Shown here: in pieces, positions 1 through 6,461 of the stretch | How the letters are laid out: each line of letters begins with the position of its first letter | Numbering within the stretch: the stretch's first letter is position 1 | NCBI GenBank assembly: GCA_016183885.1 | Contig: JACPDS010000060.1 | Coordinates: 1-6,502 of the forward strand | Length of the DNA stretch: 6,502 bases | From: Armatimonadota bacterium | GTDB taxonomy: Bacteria > Vulcanimicrobiota > JACPDS01 | Direction of reading: 5' to 3' | The notes under the pieces: generated by a model | Seen by the model: only the letters and a program-made list of their open reading frames with translations | Databases searched by the model: none | What the model was told of the DNA's origin: nothing | Translations under genes and position numbers: made by a program

Positions 1-2
1 TT

Positions 3-2534
3 GAGAAATTAAAAATTAAACATATTGCTATTAACTTAGAAATAATTAAAAAAAATCTTACCGCTAAAATAGAAAAAATAAGCGTTGATAAAGATCAAGT
101 TAAGCCCGGAGATAAATTAAATCTGCAAATCGCTCTTAAACCTTATAACGGAAAAGTCTTAAATAAAGAAGTAAAATTTCAAGTTCCCTTTAATTTAAAA
201 AAGGGCTGGATTAAATTAGCTGTTTCAGGCGGAACAGATTATGATGAATTAAGAAAAAATCTTTTTTTAGAAAAACCTAAAATTTTTGAAGTTTCTCAAA
301 TTTTAAAGAATTTAACCTATAGCGAAAAACAAAATGATTTGATTGTTAAATTAGTTTTGCCTCGAGATGATATTATTATAAAAGGTGAACGTTTAATTCA
401 TCTTCCTAATTTTTTTAGAAATATTTTAGATTCCCTGCCGACTACTTTAGTGGATTATGATAAAGAAACATATACTGAAATTATTACAACTCCCTGGATT
501 GTTTCGGGATGGAAAGTAATTAATTTAGAAATAAAAGAAGACATTAAAGATAATAAAGAAAATAAAGTTTCTTCTAATTTAGATATATTTTTTACTTCTT
601 CCAAAGTTGATTCACCCGGCAAAGGGAAGAGTGAAGAGGAAAAACAAACCGAAAATATTTTTGAATCTAAAAGTTTGGCTTTAAATAATCTTTCTGATTT
701 TCTAGAAGGAGATTTTATCGGAACTTCTATTAATGAATATGGCATGCTGAGTTTAGCTCCCAAAGATGAAGTAATATTTACTTTGAAAGAAGGCTTTATC
801 AACAATGTTGTCAGCGACTTAAAACATAATTTAATTTATTTTTCCGATTTTGAAGGAAAGATATATAAAATTGATTCCCAAGGCAGATTTAAAGATTTTA
901 TTAAACTTCCTGAATTAATTATTAGCGCTTTAAAAATAGATTTAAAAGGCAATCTTTTAGCTCTTACCCTGCCAAAAGGTAAATTTTATAAAATTACGCC
1001 CCAGGGGGAAATTGCTTTTTCACATCAATTTAAAGAAAATTATCTCTGGTCTTTAGCGTTAGATTCTAATGATAATATTTTTATAGGCACAGGTCTTCCG
1101 GGCAGAATTTATAAAATTAATTCTAAAGAATTAATTTTTTTATTTTGCGATTTAAAAGAAGAGCATATCAATAATTTAATTTTTGATTCTTCCGGGAATT
1201 TGTATGCCGCTACATCGGATCGAGGAGTTATTTATAAAGTTAATTCTCAAGGTGAATTTGGAGCTATTTTTTCCACTTTTCCTGATGATATTGAAACAAT
1301 ACTGCCGGACAAAGAAAATTTATATATTTCCGCGGGGGGAAATATATATAAATTAAATTTAATTTCTAAAAAAACCAAGAAATTTAAGTTTTATAATAAG
1401 TTAAATTTATGTTTAACCAAAGTTAAAGACGGTATTTTAGCGGGAAGTTTTCAAAAAGGCAAATTATATAAAATTTTAGAAAATGAAGAATTAATACGAT
1501 TATATGATTTTAAAGCTACAGGGGTGATAGGAATTTTGCCATTTGGAGAAGATTTATTAGTCGCCACGCTTAATCCCAATAAATTAATTAAAATTAAATC
1601 TAAATTTTCCCGGGAAGGTTTGTTTTTTTCAAATATTCTGGATTTAGGAATGGAATCTAAATTTGGGAATATATCTTTTAATGCATCTTCAGAAAAAAAT
1701 ACCAATGTGATTTTGCAAACTCGTTCTGGGAATACTCCTTTAATTGATTCAAGCTGGAGTGATTGGTCAAGAGAATATACCAATAAACAAGGGGAAAAAA
1801 TTGCCAGTCCTCAGGCTAGATTTCTGCAGATTAAAGCTAAATTGGCCGCTTTAGACGAAGATGAAACTCCCACTTTATATCAAATTAAATTTTTTTATAA
1901 AAATTTAAAATTTCCCCCCCGTTTAAAATTTATTAATCCCGATGGAATAAATATTTTTAAAGATAAAGTAAATTTAAAATGGGAAGTTCAAGACGCTGAT
2001 TTTGATAATTTGGCTTTTGAGCTTTATTACAAGAAAAAAGAAGAACTTAATTGGGAGCCTATAATTTTAAATTTGAAAGCAAAATTTAAAAAAGAATTAA
2101 AAGAAAAAAAATCAGAATTATATCAGGAAGAATTTTTATGGGAAACCATGAAAGTCCCCGATGGGGAATATTATTTAAAGTTAATAAGTTATGACTATAC
2201 CGATGAAAATAATCAAAGTTTAAAATTTCAAATAATTTCCAAGCCCTTGATAATTTGCAATACTCCACCGGAATTAAAAGGTATATTGGTATCCTTAGAA
2301 AATAATGAATTGATTATAAAAGGAAAAGCAAAAAGCAAATTATTAAATATTAAATCGGTATTTTTTAAAATTAATAATCAAGATGAAATTTCAGCTTTGC
2401 CGGCAGATGGTTTATGGGACAGCAATGAAGAAGATTTTTTAATTAAATTTAAATTTAAAGAAAAACCCAATTTTATTAAAATTTATGCGGAAGATGAAGC
2501 AGGCAATGAAAGCGCCTGGGATAAAAAATTTTAG
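3..2534 (+). CDS. 5'-truncated large multidomain protein: S55-peptidase-like C-terminal region, seven-bladed beta-propeller and Ig-like modules
   Basis: The frame is open from the first complete codon to a TAG stop, giving 843 codons with the true start outside the window. A TTG at 339 could serve as a start, but the 112 codons before it are equally protein-like and contain no stop or ATG, so it is internal. Order seen: a beta-rich region with a 'VKPGDKLNLQI' stretch and then 'NDLIVKLVLPRDD' and 'LPNFFRNIL' motifs (about 90-440), which resembles the part that follows the protease domain in SpoIVB/S55-type proteins; a charged Lys/Glu/Ser linker (about 525-680); a seven-bladed propeller (about 795-1610); a beta-sandwich with 'WSDWS' and 'SPQARFLQIKA' (about 1660-1900); and two fibronectin/Ig-like modules (about 1910-2530), the first with 'VPDGEYYLKL', the last with 'AEDEAGN'. 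Such modules usually act outside the cytoplasm; any signal peptide or protease domain would lie upstream. The gene ends 2 nt before mreB. The propeller is well supported; the S55 link is recognition from memory, and no function can be assigned. Confidence 0.75.
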   Translation, partial: EKLKIKHIAINLEIIKKNLTAKIEKISVDKDQVKPGDKLNLQIALKPYNGKVLNKEVKFQVPFNLKKGWIKLAVSGGTDYDELRKNLFLEKPKIFEVSQILKNLTYSEKQNDLIVKLVLPRDDIIIKGERLIHLPNFFRNILDSLPTTLVDYDKETYTEIITTPWIVSGWKVINLEIKEDIKDNKENKVSSNLDIFFTSSKVDSPGKGKSEEEKQTENIFESKSLALNNLSDFLEGDFIGTSINEYGMLSLAPKDEVIFTLKEGFINNVVSDLKHNLIYFSDFEGKIYKIDSQGRFKDFIKLPELIISALKIDLKGNLLALTLPKGKFYKITPQGEIAFSHQFKENYLWSLALDSNDNIFIGTGLPGRIYKINSKELIFLFCDLKEEHINNLIFDSSGNLYAATSDRGVIYKVNSQGEFGAIFSTFPDDIETILPDKENLYISAGGNIYKLNLISKKTKKFKFYNKLNLCLTKVKDGILAGSFQKGKLYKILENEELIRLYDFKATGVIGILPFGEDLLVATLNPNKLIKIKSKFSREGLFFSNILDLGMESKFGNISFNASSEKNTNVILQTRSGNTPLIDSSWSDWSREYTNKQGEKIASPQARFLQIKAKLAALDEDETPTLYQIKFFYKNLKFPPRLKFINPDGINIFKDKVNLKWEVQDADFDNLAFELYYKKKEELNWEPIILNLKAKFKKELKEKKSELYQEEFLWETMKVPDGEYYLKLISYDYTDENNQSLKFQIISKPLIICNTPPELKGILVSLENNELIIKGKAKSKLLNIKSVFFKINNQDEISALPADGLWDSNEEDFLIKFKFKEKPNFIKIYAEDEAGNESAWDKKF
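855..1595 (+). other. Protein-level sevenfold repeat: seven-bladed beta-propeller in the first gene
   Basis: The motif G-x-(I/F/L)-Y-K-(I/V/L) recurs seven times: GKIYKI, GKFYKI, GRIYKI, GVIYKV, GNIYKL, GKLYKI and a degenerate NKLIKI. Spacings are 41, 41, 41, 38, 40 and 40 residues. Between copies lie the short hydrophobic strands and 'D-x-x-G/D-N-(L/I)-(Y/F)' turns typical of NHL/SMP-30-like or PQQ-like propellers, for example 'FDSSGNLYAAT' and 'LDSNDNIFIGT'. Seven copies at about 40 residues each make a closed seven-bladed propeller the natural reading. The DNA is diverged between copies, so this is an ancient protein repeat and not a recent nucleotide duplication. Confidence 0.8.
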
Positions 2535-2536
2535 TT

Positions 2537-3568
2537 ATGTCCTTGATAATTGACGGAATATTAAAAAATTTTTCTCTTGATGTTGGAATAGATTTAGGCA
2601 CTTCCAATACTCCTGTTATAGTATGCGATAGAGGAATAAGATTTAGAGAACCATCCTATGTGGCTGTTGATCAGGACAATAAGATAATTGCCGTTGGTTC
2701 AGAAGCTAAATTAATGTCAGGACGGGTTCCTAAAAATATTCGCGTGATTCGTCCTTTGAAAGACGGAATAATTAATAATTTTGAAATTGCCAAAGAATTA
2801 ATCGGATTTCTTATTTACAGGCTTAGGAATCAAAAATTATTTAAACCCCGAGTAATGATTGGAATCCATTCCGACGCGACTCCCGTAGAAAAGAGGGCGG
2901 TAATTGAAGCTTGTCGTTTAGGAGGGGCGCGTTCGGTTTATTTAATAGAACAATCTTTAGCGGCTGCCTTAGGAAGCAATCTTCCGGTTTTAGAAGCCCA
3001 TGGTTCAATGATTGTGGATATTGGAGGAGGCACTATTGAAGCCGCTGTAATTTCCTTAGGAGGGATTGTAATTCAAAATACCGGTAAAATGGCTGGCGAT
3101 GAAATGGATGAAGCTATAATAAATTTTGTTAAGAAGAAATATAATTTATTGGTCGGAAATCGCAGCGCCGAAGAAATTAAAATTTACCTGGGGCAGGTTT
3201 ATCCCGCCGAAGAAGTAAAAAAAATGATTATTAAAGGCAGAGATCTTAATAGCGGACTTCCTAAAATGTTAGAGATTTCCAATAATGAAATTTGCGAAGT
3301 TTTTGAAGATATTTTAAAAGAGATTCTGCGAGTGATAAAATTTACTTTAGAAGCCACTCCTCCTGAATTGATAACCGATATTGTTAATTCGGGGATTGTT
3401 TTAACAGGCGGAGGAGGATTGTTAAAAGATTTAGATCGGTACATTGCTAAAGAAACGGGAGTAAAATGTATTTTATCCCGCGACCCGCTTTTAAATGTGG
3501 TTTGGGGAATGGATTTAATTTTTAAAAGTAAAAAGTTAACTAAAATTTTTTTAAATAATGAATTTTAA
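2537..3568 (+). CDS. mreB: Rod shape-determining protein MreB (bacterial actin), with Gln at the usual catalytic Glu position
   Basis: This 343-residue protein has normal MreB length and all the main nucleotide-pocket blocks: phosphate 1 'GIDLGTSNT' (17-25, Asp19), phosphate 2 'DIGGGT' (161-166), 'AGDEMDEAIINF' (186-197) and the adenosine motif 'VLTGGGGLL' (288-296). MreB polymerises with ATP under the inner membrane and guides the elongation machinery. Residues 1-12 (MSLIIDGILKNF) look amphipathic and could be a membrane anchor. Oddities: the conserved 'LIEEP' block reads 'LIEQS', putting Gln139 where the catalytic Glu normally sits; the 'VPxGxT' strand reads 'IHSDAT' (110-115); and 'NTLxY' reads 'NTPVI'. 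Other family blocks (GRDLNSGLP, TPPELITDI) are intact, so it is a folded actin-like protein and not a decayed gene. The ATG at 2537 follows the previous stop by 2 nt without a clear Shine-Dalgarno sequence, and the end overlaps mreC by 11 nt; both suggest coupled translation. Confidence 0.96.
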   Translation: MSLIIDGILKNFSLDVGIDLGTSNTPVIVCDRGIRFREPSYVAVDQDNKIIAVGSEAKLMSGRVPKNIRVIRPLKDGIINNFEIAKELIGFLIYRLRNQKLFKPRVMIGIHSDATPVEKRAVIEACRLGGARSVYLIEQSLAAALGSNLPVLEAHGSMIVDIGGGTIEAAVISLGGIVIQNTGKMAGDEMDEAIINFVKKKYNLLVGNRSAEEIKIYLGQVYPAEEVKKMIIKGRDLNSGLPKMLEISNNEICEVFEDILKEILRVIKFTLEATPPELITDIVNSGIVLTGGGGLLKDLDRYIAKETGVKCILSRDPLLNVVWGMDLIFKSKKLTKIFLNNEF

Positions 3569-4313
3569 ATTAAAAAACCTAACTTTTTTTTTATTAATTA
3601 TTTTTTTTATTTTTCTTTTAATTCCTTTGCAGACTAAAATAATAAATTTTAATTTTGATTATTTTTCATCTGTTTTTTTATATCCGCTGGAAAACTTTTT
3701 TAGCTTTTTTATTATAAGGGAAAGAAATGAAGATTTAAAAATAGAAAATCAAAATTTAAAAATAATAAATAGTAAATTAAATTATTTAGCCAGAGAAAAT
3801 GCGGAACTTAAAAAGATTTTAAATCTTCATATAGAGGATAAATATAATAAAAGTATTGTCTCTTCAGTCATTTTTCGTTCACCCGAGCTCTGGTTTAATT
3901 GGGTGATTATTAATAAAGGAGAAATAAATGGAGTTAAAGAGAATATGGCCGTAATCTCTTCAGGCGGCGGCGCGGCAGGAAAAGTTATTAAAGTTTTTCC
4001 TTATAGTTCAAAGGTAAGATTAATTTTGGATGAGAGGAGCGTTCTGCCGGTAATTTTAGAAAATGGGGCGATGGGAATTCTTTATGGGACCGGAAGAAAC
4101 ACCTGCATAATAAAATATATTGATAATTTATCAAAAATTAAAATTGGCGAGAAAGTCTTCACCTCCTCGTTAAGCGAATATTTTCCGGAAGGAGAATTAA
4201 TAGGGGAGGTAATTCATATTTTAAGCAAAGATCAAGCATTATTTAAAAGCGTTGAAGTTAAGCCGGCTTCTGACTTTGGGAGATTAAATTTTGTTTTAGT
4301 TATTGCTAAGTAA
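3558..4313 (+). CDS. mreC: Rod shape-determining protein MreC
   Basis: This 251-residue protein has the standard MreC layout: a short cytoplasmic start, one very hydrophobic membrane segment (about 7-25), a coiled coil rich in Lys/Glu/Asn/Leu (about 55-90) used for dimerisation, and a beta-rich extracytoplasmic domain (about 97-251). Recognisable family blocks are 'NWVIINKGEINGV' (114-126), 'RLILDERSVLPV' (154-165), 'GILYGTG' (173-179), 'FPEGELIGEV' (209-218) and 'VKPASDFGRLNFVLVI' (234-249). MreC connects MreB and MreD to PBP2 and is known to activate PBP2/RodA. The usual 'GLVGxV' turn reads 'GGAAGKV' (137-143), encoded by a locally GC-rich patch near 3961-3980. The ATG lies inside the end of mreB in another frame, with no Shine-Dalgarno, so translation is probably coupled to mreB. 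Confidence 0.95.
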   Translation: MNFKLKNLTFFLLIIFFIFLLIPLQTKIINFNFDYFSSVFLYPLENFFSFFIIRERNEDLKIENQNLKIINSKLNYLARENAELKKILNLHIEDKYNKSIVSSVIFRSPELWFNWVIINKGEINGVKENMAVISSGGGAAGKVIKVFPYSSKVRLILDERSVLPVILENGAMGILYGTGRNTCIIKYIDNLSKIKIGEKVFTSSLSEYFPEGELIGEVIHILSKDQALFKSVEVKPASDFGRLNFVLVIAK

Positions 4314-4315
4314 GG
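4312..4315 (+). promoter_or_regulatory. Weak Shine-Dalgarno (AAGG) for mreD
   Basis: AAGG overlaps the mreC TAA stop and sits 8 nt before the mreD ATG at 4324. It is the only gene junction in the window with an anti-16S-like purine stretch at a proper distance; the sites before mreB, mreC and mrdA are A/T tracts. Confidence 0.4.
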
Positions 4316-4323
4316 CATAAATA

Positions 4324-4797
4324 ATGCGTTTTTTAATTATTTTATTGATTTTTATTTTAAGTTTAATTTTAGAGGGGACTGTCCTGGCTTATTATTTTGT
4401 TGTTCCTCCTCAAATTTCCCTTTTGATAATTATTATTTTATCTTTTAAAGAAGGCAGTTTGCGGGGATTTTTAAGCGGATTATTATTAGGCGTTATTCAA
4501 GGAATGATTTTAGGCGAACCGTTGGGAATTTTTACTTTAAGTTATGGATTTTGCGGATTTTTAATCGGCTCGATTAAAGAGAGATTTTTCCCTCAGACTT
4601 TAATTATAATTTTTGCCGCTATTTTGGGAACTTTAATTTATTTTAGCTTAAATTTATTTTTACTTTATAATTTTAAAAAAATTTCTCTCTTTAATTTTTA
4701 TTATCTTCCTTATTTATTAATAATTAATTTAATTTTTGTTTTTCCTGTTTATTATATTTTTTCATTAATTTTCAAGAAAAAAGAAATTTTATTTTAA
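4324..4797 (+). CDS. mreD: Rod shape-determining protein MreD
   Basis: The protein has 157 residues and is almost wholly hydrophobic, with about six membrane segments (roughly 3-22, 28-42, 46-64, 66-84, 91-115 and 127-148) and a basic end (KKK at 151-153). The 'GSLRGFLSGLLLGVIQG' block (44-60) followed by 'GEPLGIFTLSY' (64-74) matches the family pattern of a Gly-rich helix, a loop and a second helix; the Asp often found after 'GLLL' is Gly56 here. MreD is a poorly conserved polytopic inner-membrane partner of MreC in the elongasome. Identity rests on size, topology and this block, and especially on its place between mreC and mrdA, 10 nt and 5 nt from its neighbours. Confidence 0.9.
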   Translation: MRFLIILLIFILSLILEGTVLAYYFVVPPQISLLIIIILSFKEGSLRGFLSGLLLGVIQGMILGEPLGIFTLSYGFCGFLIGSIKERFFPQTLIIIFAAILGTLIYFSLNLFLLYNFKKISLFNFYYLPYLLIINLIFVFPVYYIFSLIFKKKEILF

Positions 4798-4802
4798 ATT
4801 AT

Positions 4803-6461
4803 ATGGAAAGAAAATTATTTTTTTTAAAATTTTTAATAATTATTTTATTTATTTTACTTTCAGGGAGATTATTTTTTATACAAATAATTAAAGGAGATTA
4901 TTATCAAAATCAAGCTCAATTAAATATGCTGCATAAAATTCCTTTAACTGCTCCCCGAGGAATTATTTATGATCGAAATTTAAAAATTTTAGCCGCCAAT
5001 TCGCCTAGTTTCTCTTTATTTTTATATCCTTTAGAGGTAGAAAATATTTCTTTTTTAATCAATAAATTAACTTCTTTAATTAATCTTAATCAAAAACAGG
5101 TTAAAAAAATATTAAAACAATTTGTTAAAGCGGAAATTATTAAAATTAAAGATAATTTAGATTTTAAATCTTCAATCAAACTTTCAGAATTTATGGGAGA
5201 TTTACCGGGTCTGCATTTGCAAGTTCAGCCTTTAAGAGTTTATGTTTATAATAATTTAGCCGCTCATACTCTTGGTTATTTGGGAGAAATGAATTTAGAA
5301 GAATTAAAATTAAATCCTCGAAGTTTTTTGGGAGAACAAATAGGAAAATTGGGGATAGAAGAATATTATGATAGTTATTTAAGGGGAGAATCGGGAGCTC
5401 AAATTATGCAGGTGGATGTTTCAGGTAAAATTGTGGCTAATCTAAGAGAGGAAGAACCTAAGCAGGGAGATAATCTTTTTTTAACGATTGATTTAGAACT
5501 GCAGAAGATTTGCGAAAAAGCCTTAAAAGAAAAATTAAGAGAACTTAAAGAACATGGAATAAACAGCGCTGGAGTAATAATAGTTTTAGACGCCAAAAGC
5601 GGGGAAATTTTAGCTTTATCCAGTTTACCTTCTTTTAACCCTAATTTATTTGTTAAAGGAATTTCTAACAAAGAATATCAAGATTTAATTCAAAATAATT
5701 TTTATCCTTTACTTAATCGAGCAATATCCGCGGCTTTTCCCTGCGGTTCAACTTTTAAATTAATTACGGCTTCATCGGCTTTACAAGAGGGAATTTGCAA
5801 AGCAGATTCTTTTTTTTACTGCAAAGGCGTTTATTATTTAGGAAATTCTCCTTTTAATTGTTTTGTAAGAGGAGGACATGGAAATATTTCTTTTGAAGAC
5901 GCAATTGCTAAATCCTGCGATGTGGTATTTTATCAGCTGGGAGAAAAGTTGGGAATCAATAAAATGGAATATTATGCTAGAGCTTTTGGATTAGGGGAAA
6001 AAACGGGAATAGATTTAAGAGGCGAAATTTCAGGTTTATTCCCTAATGAAATATGGAAAGAAAAACAAATTAAAGAAAAATGGTATCCCGGCGATACAGT
6101 AAATACCGCTATCGGACAAGGATATTTAGAAGTAACTCCTCTTCAATTAGCTTTAATTACCCAAAGCGTGGCTAATGGAGGTTATCTTTATAAACCCTTT
6201 TTAGTAAAGAAAATTATTAATTTTCAAGGCAGAAAAGTCTTAGAGAATTATCCGGTTTTAATTAGAAAAATACCTGTAGATGAAAAATATTTAAAAATAA
6301 TAAAAAAAGGAATGAGAGGCGCGGTCATTTACGGAACTGCCGCGGCATTAAATCAATCTGGAGTGGAAATAGCCGGAAAAACAGGGACAGTGGAAAATTT
6401 TCCTGCTTCTGGTAATCCTTATGGGAGAAATCATACATGGTTTACTTGTTTTGCTCCTTAA
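4803..6461 (+). CDS. mrdA: Penicillin-binding protein 2 (elongation transpeptidase), reading frame cut short by an in-frame TAA
   Basis: The 552-residue frame begins with a membrane anchor (about 6-29), followed by the pedestal region with 'APRGIIYDRN' (50-59) and 'GKLGIEEYYDSYLRG' (181-195), and then the transpeptidase domain. Active-site motifs are complete: nucleophile Ser316 in S-T-F-K, Ser371-Cys-Asp373 as the SxN-type motif, and Lys526-T-G-T. 'GGHGNISFEDAIAKSCD' and 'AIGQGYLEVTPLQLA' are characteristic of PBP2. The enzyme cross-links new peptidoglycan in lateral-wall synthesis with RodA and MreBCD. The frame stops at 'HTWFTCFAP', where PBP2 proteins normally continue with the last beta-strand and helix; the matching residues follow in frame after the stop (see the next entry). 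As written, the product ends about 23 residues after KTGT and would lack the end of its catalytic fold. Cys314, two residues before the nucleophile, replaces the common Pro of 'PPGSTFK'. The ATG is 5 nt after mreD and lacks a Shine-Dalgarno. Confidence 0.93.
   Translation: MERKLFFLKFLIIILFILLSGRLFFIQIIKGDYYQNQAQLNMLHKIPLTAPRGIIYDRNLKILAANSPSFSLFLYPLEVENISFLINKLTSLINLNQKQVKKILKQFVKAEIIKIKDNLDFKSSIKLSEFMGDLPGLHLQVQPLRVYVYNNLAAHTLGYLGEMNLEELKLNPRSFLGEQIGKLGIEEYYDSYLRGESGAQIMQVDVSGKIVANLREEEPKQGDNLFLTIDLELQKICEKALKEKLRELKEHGINSAGVIIVLDAKSGEILALSSLPSFNPNLFVKGISNKEYQDLIQNNFYPLLNRAISAAFPCGSTFKLITASSALQEGICKADSFFYCKGVYYLGNSPFNCFVRGGHGNISFEDAIAKSCDVVFYQLGEKLGINKMEYYARAFGLGEKTGIDLRGEISGLFPNEIWKEKQIKEKWYPGDTVNTAIGQGYLEVTPLQLALITQSVANGGYLYKPFLVKKIINFQGRKVLENYPVLIRKIPVDEKYLKIIKKGMRGAVIYGTAAALNQSGVEIAGKTGTVENFPASGNPYGRNHTWFTCFAP

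Noticed and set aside
339..341. TTG as the start codon of the first gene
   Set aside because: The same frame is open and protein-like back to position 3, with recognisable continuity of the domain, so this Leu codon is internal.
455..805. Minus-strand open frames within the first gene, mreB and mrdA (for example here, 1451-1783, 3199-3444 and 5399-5671)
   Set aside because: They are antisense to well-supported genes, resemble no family and have no start context; they arise by chance opposite real codons.
1914..1920. C7 run in AT-rich DNA as a possible frameshift site
   Set aside because: The frame reads normally through it (Phe-Pro-Pro-Arg) and the domain pattern continues on both sides.
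2443..2461. Self-complementary AATTTAAATTT-type tracts as operators or terminators
   Set aside because: Such tracts are frequent in this AT-rich coding DNA, lie inside genes and lack a GC stem followed by a T run.
6459..6461. TAA reassigned to a sense codon in this organism
   Set aside because: mreB, mreC and mreD all end in TAA at the expected family lengths, so TAA is a normal stop here.
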